This document shows, piece by piece, positions 40,815-49,332 of a stretch of 64,000 nt of DNA; the stretch's first letter is position 1, and the number at the start of each line of letters is the position of its first letter. Both the position numbers and the translations under genes were made by a program. The notes under the pieces are model-generated. The model saw only the letters and a list, made by a program, of their open reading frames with translations, did no database searches and was not told the DNA's origin. The stretch comes from Duganella sp. OV510. Lineage in GTDB: Bacteria; Pseudomonadota; Gammaproteobacteria; Burkholderiales; Burkholderiaceae_D. Where the stretch lies: the NCBI RefSeq assembly GCF_900100205.1, contig NZ_FNEQ01000008.1, forward strand, positions 269,496 to 333,495. The letters are read 5' to 3'.

Positions 40815-42386
40815 ATGCGCGCCGAGATTATCCGTACCTACAAATCCGTTCACACCTGGACCGGCATCGTGTGTGGCTTTGTGCTGTTCATTGCCTTCTA
40901 TGCCGGCGCACTGACGATGTTCGAGGAAACGCTGTCGCGTTGGCCATCCTCGCCCTCCCGTCCCGCCATGGCGCCGTTGCAACACAGCCAGCAACTGATC
41001 GCCGATACGCTGGCGACGCGGCCGGACGCCCGCAAGGAATTCACGCTACACCTGCGCGATGACGAGCAGATCCCGGCGCGCATTACCTGGACCAAGGGCC
41101 GTGGCGACCGGCAGCCATGGACCGCCGACTATGCCAGTGACGGCAGCCTGCGCGTCGAACAGGCCAGGCCTTCGGGTATGGCGCAGTTTATCGACCATCT
41201 CCACCGCACCGGCGGTCTGCCGGGCAACGCCGAGGTCACGGAGTTCATCATGGGGCTGGTCAGCCTGGCTTATGCGGTGGCGCTGGTGTCCGGCACCATC
41301 GTGCTGCTTCCGTCGCTGCTGAAGGATTTCTTTGCACTGCGGGTCGGCAAGAACCTCAAGCGCATGTGGCTGGACGCGCACAATGTCATCGGCATCGCCA
41401 GTTTGCCGTTTCATATCGTGATCGCCCTCAGCGCCATGGTTTTTGGCCTGCACGACCAGATCTACGACCTGCAGGAGAAGCTGGTCTACAACGGCAATAT
41501 GGCGCAGATCATGAAAGCGTCCAGTCCCAACAACGCGGTCAAGCCGGACCAGCGTCCCGCACCGATGCTGGCGCCGCAGGAACTGCTGGCGCGCGTGCGC
41601 GACTTCGCACCTGACTTCGAACCGCTGGCGATGCAGTATCGCGCGCCGGGAACGGCCGGCGCCACCGTGCGCATCGCCGGCAACGATCCGCGCTACATGA
41701 TACGGCGCGAAGGCTTCCTGCTGATCAGCCCTGTCAGTGGCAAGATCGTCGATACCACGTATTTCCCCGGCAAGCAGAGTACCTGGACCGCGCCGGTGTC
41801 GGCTGCCTTCGCGCTGCACTTCGGCACCTTTGGCGGCGAGCCGGTGCGCTGGATGTATTTTGCGATGGGCCTCGGCGGTGCGATCCTGTTCTATACCGGC
41901 AATCTGCTGTGGGTGGAAACCCGCCGCAAGAACGCGCGCGGTGGAGAGCCGGTGCTGCAACGGCGCGCCGCCTACTGGCTATCGGCGGCCACAGTCGGCG
42001 TCTGCATCGGCAGCATCGCCGGCATTTCGGCAGTGATCGCTGCCGCCAAGCTGATGCCCGGCGACTGGCACCTGGCGCTCTATTACGCCGTATTCCTGCT
42101 GTGTTGCGGCTGGGCATTCTGGCGCGGCGCTGCCATGGCCGGCGCTGAATTGCTGTGGCTGGCTGCGATCACCACGCTGGCGATACCGGCAACCACCTTG
42201 TGGCATGCGCTGCAGGGTGCGGCCTGGCAGCACGCCTACGGCATTGATGCCGGCGCCGTGATCGGTGCGCTGGTCCTGGCGGTGCTGGCGCGCGCAGCGC
42301 GGCGCCGGCAACAACGCGGCATCAAGGATAGTGTCTGGTCGCCGGCAGCTACTGCGGCAGCAATGCCTGTAGCTCAGCCTCGCTAA
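40815..42386 (+). CDS. PepSY-associated membrane protein (PiuB-like)
   Basis: This 523-residue protein starts MRAEIIRTYKSVHTWTGIV and has the four-helix PepSY_TM core (GFVLFIAFYAGALTMFEE, SLAYAVALVSGTIVLLPSLL, then DAHNVIGIASLPFHIVIALS) with conserved His in transmembrane or near-membrane positions, suited to haem or flavin electron transfer. Three or more extra helices lie at the C-terminus. PiuB-like proteins are thought to reduce periplasmic ferric iron. The 3' end overlaps the convergent DUF455 gene by 38 bases. Confidence 0.9.
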   Translation: MRAEIIRTYKSVHTWTGIVCGFVLFIAFYAGALTMFEETLSRWPSSPSRPAMAPLQHSQQLIADTLATRPDARKEFTLHLRDDEQIPARITWTKGRGDRQPWTADYASDGSLRVEQARPSGMAQFIDHLHRTGGLPGNAEVTEFIMGLVSLAYAVALVSGTIVLLPSLLKDFFALRVGKNLKRMWLDAHNVIGIASLPFHIVIALSAMVFGLHDQIYDLQEKLVYNGNMAQIMKASSPNNAVKPDQRPAPMLAPQELLARVRDFAPDFEPLAMQYRAPGTAGATVRIAGNDPRYMIRREGFLLISPVSGKIVDTTYFPGKQSTWTAPVSAAFALHFGTFGGEPVRWMYFAMGLGGAILFYTGNLLWVETRRKNARGGEPVLQRRAAYWLSAATVGVCIGSIAGISAVIAAAKLMPGDWHLALYYAVFLLCCGWAFWRGAAMAGAELLWLAAITTLAIPATTLWHALQGAAWQHAYGIDAGAVIGALVLAVLARAARRRQQRGIKDSVWSPAATAAAMPVAQPR

Positions 42387-43155
42387 ATCCGGCCTGGCGC
42401 CGGGCTTCGAGGTTGAACGGGCCGCGCGGCATCGGTGCGTTGTACTGGCGGGCCAGCTCGGCATAGGTCGGAATCAAGTCCAGGCCGCGCTGGCGGCACA
42501 GGTAGCCGTACCAGCGGTTGCCGATTTCCACATGGCCGATCTCGTCGTGCAGGATGATGTCGAGGATGGCGGCCGCTTCCTTGTCGCCTGCCTGGAACAG
42601 TTTGGCGCGTAGCGGCGGGTTGGCGTCCAGCCCGCGCGCTTCCAGCGTGCGCGGCACCAGCGCCATGCGCGCCAGCACGTCGTCCGTAGTTTTTTCGACC
42701 ATTTCCCACAGCGCGCCATGGCCGCTGAAATCGCCATAACGGTAGCCCAGCTTGCGCAAATGCTCAGCCAGCAGCGAGAAGTGATACGCCTCCTCCTTCG
42801 CCACCTGCAACCAGTCCGTGTAATACTCGGCCGGCATGCCGGGAAAGCGCCAGATCGCATCCAGCGCCAGGTTGATCGCATTGAATTCAATGTGTGCCAG
42901 CGCGTGAACCAGCATCGCCCGGCCTTCCGGCGTGTTCATCGCGCGGCGCCCGACGTGCAGCGGCGGCACCAGCTCGGGATGGTCCGGCCGGCCTGGAACG
43001 GGCGCTGACGAGGCCAGCGCCGCCTGCGTGTCCGGCAGACAGTCGCCGACGGACGACGCCAGCGCCATCGCGTACACCGCCGCCACCTTGGCCGCCGGAT
43101 CGCGCTCCGTCAGGCAGGCAAGCGCGCAGGCGCGCAGTTCCGATGGGATGGCCAT
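42349..43155 (-). CDS. DUF455 ferritin-like protein
   Basis: This 268-residue protein belongs to the ferritin-like DUF455 family. Di-iron type ligands are visible in ALAHIEFNAINLALDAIW, VAKEEAYHFSLLAEHLRKLG and LHDEIGHVEIGNRWYGYL (repeated Glu and EXXH). I chose the ATG at 43155 because AAGGA lies seven bases before it; a GTG seven codons further upstream is less likely. Some relatives act on tRNA or metabolites, but no substrate is established here. Confidence 0.87.
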   Translation of the reverse strand: MAIPSELRACALACLTERDPAAKVAAVYAMALASSVGDCLPDTQAALASSAPVPGRPDHPELVPPLHVGRRAMNTPEGRAMLVHALAHIEFNAINLALDAIWRFPGMPAEYYTDWLQVAKEEAYHFSLLAEHLRKLGYRYGDFSGHGALWEMVEKTTDDVLARMALVPRTLEARGLDANPPLRAKLFQAGDKEAAAILDIILHDEIGHVEIGNRWYGYLCRQRGLDLIPTYAELARQYNAPMPRGPFNLEARRQAGFSEAELQALLPQ

Positions 43156-43334
43156 ATTTTTTCCTTCGAATTTCACAAGGGCGATAGTTTAACACTACGT
43201 TCTTCGGGAACTCAGCCCTGTCCTACACCCACACCGCACGCGCACCTATACCTCAACCGTCGCGTCACCAGCATGATTACGCATGTCACCGCGTCATTGA
43301 CGCGGGACCTCACTAACCACCACTGGAGACCATC

Positions 43335-43865
43335 ATGAGCTACCTCGACCGCGACACCTATGGCATCTATCGCAGCGATAACTATGTCGATACCGACGAT
43401 ACGGGCCCTGGCCCACGCCTGATGGGCGCCGACACCCTGATTGGCGAAGACGTCTACAACCGCCAGGACGAAGACCTGGGCGATATCAAGGAAATCATGC
43501 TGGACATGCGCAGCGGCCAGGTCGCTTACGCCGTGCTGTCGTTCGGCGGCTGGCTGGGCATGGGCGACAAGCTGTTTGCCGTACCTTGGCAGGCGCTGCA
43601 ACTGGACACCGTCAACAAGCGCTTCCTGCTGGACGTATCCAAGGAACACCTGAAAAATGCGCCAGGCTTTGACAAGGATAATTGGCCAGACATGGCCAGC
43701 ACCGAGTTCAACACCCAGCTGCACAGCTTCTACGGCACCCAGCAAAACGTTGCCGGTGGCCTGACCTCCAGCGGCAGCGTCATGGGCAGCGGCACCGGCA
43801 GCCTGCAGAGCGATCCTGGCTACGGCAGCAGCACCGGCTCCGGCTCCGGCAATCTGTCGCGCTAA
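43335..43865 (+). CDS. PRC-barrel domain protein
   Basis: This 176-residue protein has a PRC-barrel in the middle: GADTLIGEDVYNRQDEDLGD, IKEIMLDMRSGQVAYAVLS, FGGWLGMGDKLFAVPWQAL. The tail is Gly/Ser-rich (SSGSVMGSGTGSLQS) and probably disordered. Such proteins are commonly stress-linked or surface-associated. CACTGGAGACC before the ATG is a good start signal. Confidence 0.9.
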   Translation: MSYLDRDTYGIYRSDNYVDTDDTGPGPRLMGADTLIGEDVYNRQDEDLGDIKEIMLDMRSGQVAYAVLSFGGWLGMGDKLFAVPWQALQLDTVNKRFLLDVSKEHLKNAPGFDKDNWPDMASTEFNTQLHSFYGTQQNVAGGLTSSGSVMGSGTGSLQSDPGYGSSTGSGSGNLSR

Positions 43866-43903
43866 GTAAGCGGTCCTCCCTGCACCAAAATCGGGCATTC
43901 CTA

Positions 43904-43939
43904 TTGGCACGCTTCTTGATAGAAGAGTAAGCGTGCCAA
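43904..43939 (+). promoter_or_regulatory. Large inverted repeat and sigma-54-like promoter before the ATP-grasp gene
   Basis: TTGGCACGCTT (43904-43914) and AAGCGTGCCAA (43929-43939) are perfect 11-base arms; the inner CTTCT/AGAAG also pairs. The left arm plus loop reads TTGGCACGCTTCTTGAT, close to the sigma-54 -24/-12 pattern, except for an A where the -12 C is expected. A GCACCA half-site of NtrC type lies at 43882-43887. It could be a promoter, an operator or a leader hairpin. Confidence 0.5.
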
Positions 43940-43955
43940 ACTGGGAATGTTCGAT

Positions 43956-45386
43956 ATGCCAAAATTCTTCAATGAAATGACCGCAGATGGCCTGGCCCAC
44001 ACTGCCAGCGTCGAAGTCCGTGAGCATTACCGCGAGTTCTGTGGCTGGCTGCAGCGCCAGTCCGCCGACACCATCGAGCGCAAACGCGCTGAAGCCGACC
44101 TGACGTTTCGCCGTGTTGGCATCACCTTTGCCGTCTACGGCGACGATGCCGGCACCGAGCGGCTGATCCCTTTCGATACCATCCCCCGCATCATTCCAGC
44201 TGCCGAGTGGAAGCAGCTGCAAACCGGGCTGGTTCAGCGCGTCCAGGCGCTGAACATGTTCATCCACGATATTTATCACGAGCAGAACATCATCAAGGCC
44301 GGCATCATTCCCGCCGAGCAAATCTACAAGAACGCCCAGTACCGGCCGGAGATGCAAGGCATCAACGTCGCCTCCGACATTTACGCCCACATTGCCGGCG
44401 TCGACATCGTGCGCGCCGGCCAAGGCGAATTCTATGTGCTGGAGGATAATCTGCGCGTGCCGTCCGGCGTTTCCTACATGCTGGAAGACCGCAAGATGAT
44501 GATGCGGCTGTTCCCTGAACTGTTCGCCCGCAACAAGATCGCACCGGTCGATCATTATCCGGACATGTTGCTGGATAACCTGCGTTCGGTGGCGCCGATG
44601 GGCATCAGCGATCCCACCGTGGTGGTGATGACGCCCGGCATGTACAACTCTGCCTACTTCGAACATGCCTTCCTGGCCCAGCAGATGGGCGTGGAGCTGG
44701 TCGAGGGCAAGGACCTGTTTGTCAGCGATAACACCGTGTTCATGCGCACCACGCGCGGGCGCAAGCGGGTGGATGTGATCTATCGCCGGCTGGATGACGA
44801 CTTTCTTGACCCGCTGGCCTTCCGCCCGGATTCTTCCCTGGGCGTGCCCGGCCTGCTGTCGGTCTACCGCGCCGGCCGCGTCACGCTGGCCAACGCCATC
44901 GGCACCGGCGTGGCGGACGACAAGTCGATCTATCCCTATGTGCCGGACATGATCAAGTTCTATCTGTCGGAAGAGCCGGTGCTGAACAATGTGCCGACTT
45001 ATCAGTGCCGGAAGAAAGAAGATCTGGACTACACGCTGGCCAACCTGCCGGACCTGGTAGTCAAGGAAGTGCACGGCGCCGGCGGCTACGGCATGCTGGT
45101 CGGGCCGGCGTCGACCAAGGCGCAGATCGAGGATTTCCGCCAGCGCCTGATCGCCCGCCCGGACGGCTACATCGCCCAGCCGACGCTGGCCCTGTCCGCC
45201 TGCCCCACCTATGTCGAGAGCGGCATTGCGCCGCGCCACATCGACTTGCGGCCGTTTGTGCTGTCCGGCAAGACGATTTCCATGGTGCCGGGCGGCCTGA
45301 CCCGCGTGGCCTTGCAGGAAGGCTCGCTGGTGGTCAACTCGTCGCAAGGCGGCGGCACCAAGGATACCTGGATACTGGAGAGATAA
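43956..45386 (+). CDS. Circularly permuted ATP-grasp family protein (COG2308 type)
   Basis: This 476-residue protein resembles the circularly permuted ATP-grasp type 2 family: ADLTFRRVGITFAVYGDDAG, PRIIPAAEWKQLQTGLVQR, FIHDIYHEQNIIKAGIIP, FYVLEDNLRVPSGVSYMLED and LVVKEVHGAGGYGMLVGP, then PRHIDLRPFVLSGKTI. These enzymes are predicted to make amide or peptide bonds, by analogy with glutathionylspermidine-synthase-like amidoligases. I chose the ATG at 43956 because GGGA sits nine bases upstream; an ATG at 43947 is nearly on top of that site. It is the first gene of a three- or four-gene cluster. Confidence 0.9.
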   Translation: MPKFFNEMTADGLAHTASVEVREHYREFCGWLQRQSADTIERKRAEADLTFRRVGITFAVYGDDAGTERLIPFDTIPRIIPAAEWKQLQTGLVQRVQALNMFIHDIYHEQNIIKAGIIPAEQIYKNAQYRPEMQGINVASDIYAHIAGVDIVRAGQGEFYVLEDNLRVPSGVSYMLEDRKMMMRLFPELFARNKIAPVDHYPDMLLDNLRSVAPMGISDPTVVVMTPGMYNSAYFEHAFLAQQMGVELVEGKDLFVSDNTVFMRTTRGRKRVDVIYRRLDDDFLDPLAFRPDSSLGVPGLLSVYRAGRVTLANAIGTGVADDKSIYPYVPDMIKFYLSEEPVLNNVPTYQCRKKEDLDYTLANLPDLVVKEVHGAGGYGMLVGPASTKAQIEDFRQRLIARPDGYIAQPTLALSACPTYVESGIAPRHIDLRPFVLSGKTISMVPGGLTRVALQEGSLVVNSSQGGGTKDTWILER

Positions 45387-45387
45387 T

Positions 45388-46338
45388 ATGCTGAGCCGAA
45401 CCGCAGACCATTTGTTCTGGATGGCGCGCTATACCGAGCGCGCTGAAAACACCGCACGCATGCTGGATGTCAACGTACAGACGTCGATGCTGCCGCAATC
45501 CGACGAGGAAAACGCCCAGGGCTGGCGCGCCCTGCTCGGCATCTCCGAGCTGCAATATGCGTTCAACCAGAAATACCAGTCGCTGGAAGGAAGCGAGGTC
45601 ATCGATTTCATGGTGCGCGATCCTGGCAACTCGTCATCGATCGTGGCCTGTCTGACGCAGGCGCGTGAAAACGCCCGCGCCGTGCGCGGCACACTGACCA
45701 CCGAAGTCTGGGAAATCCAGAACCAGACCTGGCTGGACATGCAACGTCGTCTGCAAAGCGACCTTCTGGAAACCGATCCCAGCAAGTTCTTCGAATGGGT
45801 CAAGTACCGTTCCCACCTGTCGCGCGGCGTCACGCTGGGCACCATGCTACGTGACGAGGCCGTGCATTTCATCCGGCTTGGCACCTTCCTGGAGCGCGCC
45901 GACAACACCGCCCGCATCCTCGACGTCAAATACCACGGCGGCGCGGCGGAAAACGGTGGCGAGAACATGAGCCAGCGCGACTTTTATTACTGGGGCGCGA
46001 TGCTGCGCTCGGTGTCCGGCTTTGAAATTTACCGCAAGGTTTACCGCGACGTCATCACGCCGGCACGCATCGCCGAGCTGCTGATGCTGCGCGCCGACAT
46101 GCCGCGCTCGCTGCTGGCCTGCATGGATGAGGTGGTGCAGAACCTGCACGAGGTGCGCAACGATGTTTCGTCCGATACCGAACGCTTCGCCGGCCGCCTG
46201 CGCGCCGAGCTACAGTTCGGCAGGATCGACGACATCCTGGCGGACGGCCTGCACGACACGCTGACCCGCTTCCTGGCCAATATCTATGAACTGGGCAACC
46301 GCGTCAGCCGCGATTTCCTGGTGCCGCTGGCGGCGTAA
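45388..46338 (+). CDS. Alpha-E domain protein (COG2307 type)
   Basis: This 316-residue helical protein starts MLSRTADHLFWMARYTERAE and continues with HFIRLGTFLERADNTARILD and LHEVRNDVSSDTERFAGRLR, the Glu-rich repeats that give the family its name. It always travels with the permuted ATP-grasp and transglutaminase genes and may be a substrate-binding or modified partner. It starts one base after the ATP-grasp stop, with GGAGAG overlapping it. Confidence 0.92.
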   Translation: MLSRTADHLFWMARYTERAENTARMLDVNVQTSMLPQSDEENAQGWRALLGISELQYAFNQKYQSLEGSEVIDFMVRDPGNSSSIVACLTQARENARAVRGTLTTEVWEIQNQTWLDMQRRLQSDLLETDPSKFFEWVKYRSHLSRGVTLGTMLRDEAVHFIRLGTFLERADNTARILDVKYHGGAAENGGENMSQRDFYYWGAMLRSVSGFEIYRKVYRDVITPARIAELLMLRADMPRSLLACMDEVVQNLHEVRNDVSSDTERFAGRLRAELQFGRIDDILADGLHDTLTRFLANIYELGNRVSRDFLVPLAA

Positions 46339-46353
46339 CAGAAAGGTTTATCC

Positions 46354-47154
46354 ATGCGACTGACCATACGGCACGAAACCAGATATACCTACACCCTGCC
46401 GCTGGCCTACACCATCCAGCAACTGCACCTGACGCCACGGGTCGAACCGCAGCAGCATGTGCTGTCCTGGAACCTGTCGACGCCCGGCCATGTGCACGCC
46501 TATGCCGATGCTTATGGCAACCAGTCACACATGATGACCATGGATGTGCCGCACCAGGCGCTGTCCATCATCGCCAGCGGCTTGGTGGAGACGGTGGCGC
46601 CGGAGCGCGGCCGCATCGTCGCCGACGCGCTGTCGCCGCTGATTTTCACCGTGCCGACGCGGCTGACGGCGGCCACGCCCGGTATCCTGGAGCTGGCCGC
46701 CTCCTGCTTGCCGGACGGCAAGGCCATGACGCGCGACCTGATGTGCCTGGCCGAGCACATCTTTGGTGCGGTCCGGTATCAAAGCGGTGCGACCCTCGTG
46801 TCGACGACCGCCAGCGATGCCCTCGCCCTCGGTCAGGGCGTGTGCCAGGACCATGCGCACCTGTTTCTGGCCTGCTGCCATGCGCACGGGATTCCGGCGC
46901 GCTATGTGTCCGGCTATATCGACCCGGGCAACACCGGGCATGCCGCCAGCCACGCCTGGGTCGATGCCTGGGCGGAGGACCGCGATTACACCGGCTGGGT
47001 CAGTATCGACGTCACCCACGCGCGGCAGATGACCGATGCCTATTGCCGTCTGGCGATCGGCCGTGACTACGACGGTGCGGCGCCGGTGCGCGGCATGCGC
47101 CGGGGCGGCGGCACCGAGTCTCTGAGTGTCGACGTACAGATCGTGCCCCAGTGA
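46354..47154 (+). CDS. Transglutaminase-like protein
   Basis: This 266-residue protein has a bacterial transglutaminase N-terminal domain (MRLTIRHETRYTYTLPLAYT and QQLHLTPRVEPQQHVLSW) and a cysteine-protease-type core. The catalytic Cys is in GVCQDHAHLFLACCHAHGI, the His in AASHAWVDAW and the Asp follows in GWVSIDVTHARQMTD. It could cleave or transfer gamma-amide bonds made by the neighbouring ATP-grasp protein. It starts 16 bases after the alpha-E gene with GAAAGG as the binding site. Confidence 0.92.
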   Translation: MRLTIRHETRYTYTLPLAYTIQQLHLTPRVEPQQHVLSWNLSTPGHVHAYADAYGNQSHMMTMDVPHQALSIIASGLVETVAPERGRIVADALSPLIFTVPTRLTAATPGILELAASCLPDGKAMTRDLMCLAEHIFGAVRYQSGATLVSTTASDALALGQGVCQDHAHLFLACCHAHGIPARYVSGYIDPGNTGHAASHAWVDAWAEDRDYTGWVSIDVTHARQMTDAYCRLAIGRDYDGAAPVRGMRRGGGTESLSVDVQIVPQ

Positions 47155-47193
47155 CAGTGTAAAATAACGCTACTTCAGATCAAGAATTTTAAA

Positions 47194-48069
47194 ATGACTT
47201 ATTGTGTGGGCATGCGCCTGAATGCCGGGCTGGTGTTTTTATCCGATTCGCGTACCAACGCGGGTGTGGACCAGGTTGGCACGTTCCGCAAGATGAGCGT
47301 TTTTGAGATGCCCGGCGACCGCATGATGGTCATGATGACGGCGGGGAATTTGTCGATTTCGCAATCAATCCGCCAGCAGGTGGCGGAGCTGAGGACCGCC
47401 GACGGCCACAGCATCTGGACTGCGCCGACCATGTACGAAGCAGCGCGCATCCTCGGCGAGGCGGTGCGCCAGGTGCACGAGCGTGACGCCAAGGCGCTGG
47501 CGGACTTCGGCATCGAATTCAATGTCAGCATCATCTTTGGCGGCCAGATCAAGGGCGAGCGTTGCCGCCTGTTCCAGATCTACTCGGCCGGCAATTTCAT
47601 CGAATCGCACGATGAGAATACTTATTTCCAGATCGGCGAGGCCAAGTACGGCAAGCCCATCATCGACCGCGTGGTCAGCCCTGCCACCTCGCTCGATGAC
47701 GCCGCCAAGTGCGCGCTGATTTCGATGGATTCCACGCTGCGGTCGAATGTCTCGGTCGGCCTGCCGCTGGACTTGCTGGTGTATGAAAGCGACAAGCTGG
47801 CAGTCAGTCATTTTGTAACAATTGATGAGCGGAACGAGTATTTCCAGATGATACGCAGCACCTGGGGCGAGCAATTGAAGCGTGTTTTCGAAGGGCTGGA
47901 AGTGCCCGTTTGGAACGCTGCACCTGAAACACCAGGTAATGTGTTGCATTCATCCAACACTAGCAGCAAGCCGGTGCGGGTGGCGCCGCCCGCCGACGTG
48001 GCAGCCAGCGCAGTGCCCACCGCGCCGTTGCAAACCCTGTCCCAGCATTTTCACGACGGGCAACAGTAA
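47194..48069 (+). CDS. Anbu-type proteasome-like peptidase (COG3484)
   Basis: This 291-residue protein begins MTYCVGMRLNAGLVFLSDSR, so removal of Met would expose a Thr nucleophile. FRKMSVFEMPGDRMMVMMTA supplies the lysine region. The middle (FNVSIIFGGQIKGERCRLFQ, STLRSNVSVGLPLDLLVYES) matches Anbu, the ancestral-beta-subunit relative of HslV, which forms large rings. A proline/alanine-rich tail of about 40 residues looks disordered. It follows the transglutaminase by 39 bases, and its frequent companionship with these genes supports a shared pathway. Confidence 0.9.
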   Translation: MTYCVGMRLNAGLVFLSDSRTNAGVDQVGTFRKMSVFEMPGDRMMVMMTAGNLSISQSIRQQVAELRTADGHSIWTAPTMYEAARILGEAVRQVHERDAKALADFGIEFNVSIIFGGQIKGERCRLFQIYSAGNFIESHDENTYFQIGEAKYGKPIIDRVVSPATSLDDAAKCALISMDSTLRSNVSVGLPLDLLVYESDKLAVSHFVTIDERNEYFQMIRSTWGEQLKRVFEGLEVPVWNAAPETPGNVLHSSNTSSKPVRVAPPADVAASAVPTAPLQTLSQHFHDGQQ

Positions 48070-48118
48070 GCGGCGTGGCGTGTGATAGGATAAAAACAAC
48101 CTGTCATGGAGTTTGGGC

Positions 48119-48493
48119 ATGAGTGAAGAAAGCATCTTCTCGGTCGATACGCTGGTGAAGTACATGGGGAATGATGACAAGGCGCTTGGCATTGTCACCA
48201 AGATCGTTCGCGACGCCTGCGCGCCCCGCATGGCACCGTTTGAGCAGGCCGGCGCTGCGCTGCGCGAGGACCGCCTGCCGGACGCCGGCAAGATCTTTCA
48301 CAGCCTGCGCGGCTCGATCGGCGCGCTGGGCGCCAAGCGCCTGGTCAGCGCGTCGCTGAAACTGGAACAGGCAATCGCCGAACGTAACCAGGACACCATC
48401 CCGCCGCTGTTCGCCGCGCTGGAATCCGAATACCAGCTGGTGTTACGCGATGCCGACGACTGGCTGCGGCGTAACACGCCAGCGGGCGCCTGA
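48119..48493 (+). CDS. Hpt domain protein
   Basis: This 124-residue single-domain protein has KIFHSLRGSIGALGAKRLVS, where the His is the expected phospho-acceptor of a histidine phosphotransfer domain, followed by LKLEQAIAERNQ. The ATG at 48119 has ATGGAG eight bases upstream. No kinase is adjacent. It is a free-standing phosphorelay intermediate, or simply a relative with lost partners. Confidence 0.85.
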   Translation: MSEESIFSVDTLVKYMGNDDKALGIVTKIVRDACAPRMAPFEQAGAALREDRLPDAGKIFHSLRGSIGALGAKRLVSASLKLEQAIAERNQDTIPPLFAALESEYQLVLRDADDWLRRNTPAGA

Positions 48494-48862
48494 GCCTCGT
48501 CCATCATTCACCATTTATGAAGTGTGGCAGATGCTGCGTTGCACCGCAGCTGGGCTTGCACGCCGTCAATTTTGCCATTAACGAATGGTTACAATTGTTA
48601 CCCGCAATTGCTACCTATATACCGGTTGCGGAAAATCTTCATGATAATATCGCCAGCACTTGCAATCGAGATGCGCCATAGGTACGAAAAAGCTGTGCTT
48701 GCGCTGGTACTTACGGCCAGCTTTGAAGAATCTGGATGCGAAAACTTCATTGCTAACGTTATTGTTTAAGCGGCAATTTGCCGAGATGCAAGTATAATGG
48801 TGCATTGCGTCGAATCACATGACAGCGCACGTGCTGCAGCTTTAATCTAAGGTATTTAATTT
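48494..48862 (+). promoter_or_regulatory. AT-rich intergenic region with palindrome and -10 box
   Basis: These 369 bases are AT-rich for the region. CGGCAATTTGCCG at 48771-48783 is a 13-base palindrome. TATAAT at 48793-48798 is a likely -10 of the following lipoprotein gene, placing the palindrome over its -35 and spacer, where a repressor could sit. A short 81-residue frame at 48524-48769 has no gene-like features. No RNA gene is recognised. Confidence 0.45.
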
Positions 48863-49261
48863 ATGGAATTATTCAACAAGTCTGGTGTATTGATATCTTC
48901 GGTGCTGGTGAGTGTCGGCGCTTTGATAGCCTGCCAGGCCCAAGAAGATGCCATTCCATCGTCGACTGTGATTGAAGCCGCCGCCATGCAAATCGGCCCG
49001 GCAGGCCAGCCTGCCGCCGAACGCCGCCTGCAGGAGTGGGCAGACCAGGGTTCGCCAGTGGCCCAGCGTGAACTGGCGCTGCGCTATCTGTCCAACCCGG
49101 ACAAGCGTCACGAGGCGATGCAGCTGTTTGAACGTGCCGCCAGCGCCGGCGATGCCCAGGCTGCGGTGGGCCTGGTTGGCATGGCGCATGACGGCAGCGC
49201 CGCGCTCAGCGCGGGCCGCGCCATCAAGGAAGCGGCAACCGCCAACTATATCGCGCGTTGA
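48863..49261 (+). CDS. Sel1/TPR-like small lipoprotein
   Basis: This 132-residue protein has a signal peptide and a lipobox LIAC (Cys near residue 24), then Sel1-type helices: LQEWADQGSPVAQRELALRY, AMQLFERAASAGDAQAAVGL. A membrane-attached periplasmic adaptor is likely. It stands alone, with its own -10 box and a strong terminator. Confidence 0.82.
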   Translation: MELFNKSGVLISSVLVSVGALIACQAQEDAIPSSTVIEAAAMQIGPAGQPAAERRLQEWADQGSPVAQRELALRYLSNPDKRHEAMQLFERAASAGDAQAAVGLVGMAHDGSAALSAGRAIKEAATANYIAR

Positions 49262-49285
49262 GTGAACACTGCCTCAAGCGACTGA

Positions 49286-49318
49286 GCCGCCCACCGCCCC
49301 GGTGTCGCGGCTTTTTTC
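49286..49318 (+). terminator. Rho-independent terminator after the lipoprotein gene
   Basis: A GCCGC…GCGGC stem with an inner CACC/GGTG pair is followed by CTTTTTTCTT, a classic intrinsic terminator 25 bases after the stop. Confidence 0.85.
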
Positions 49319-49332
49319 TTATGGAGTGAAGC

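Noticed and set aside
43212..45347. 711-codon open frame on the minus strand
   Set aside because: It is antisense to the PRC and ATP-grasp genes, both of which show clear family motifs.
48524..48769. 81-codon frame in the AT-rich intergenic region
   Set aside because: No ribosome binding site, domain or gene-like composition; overlaps likely control sequences.
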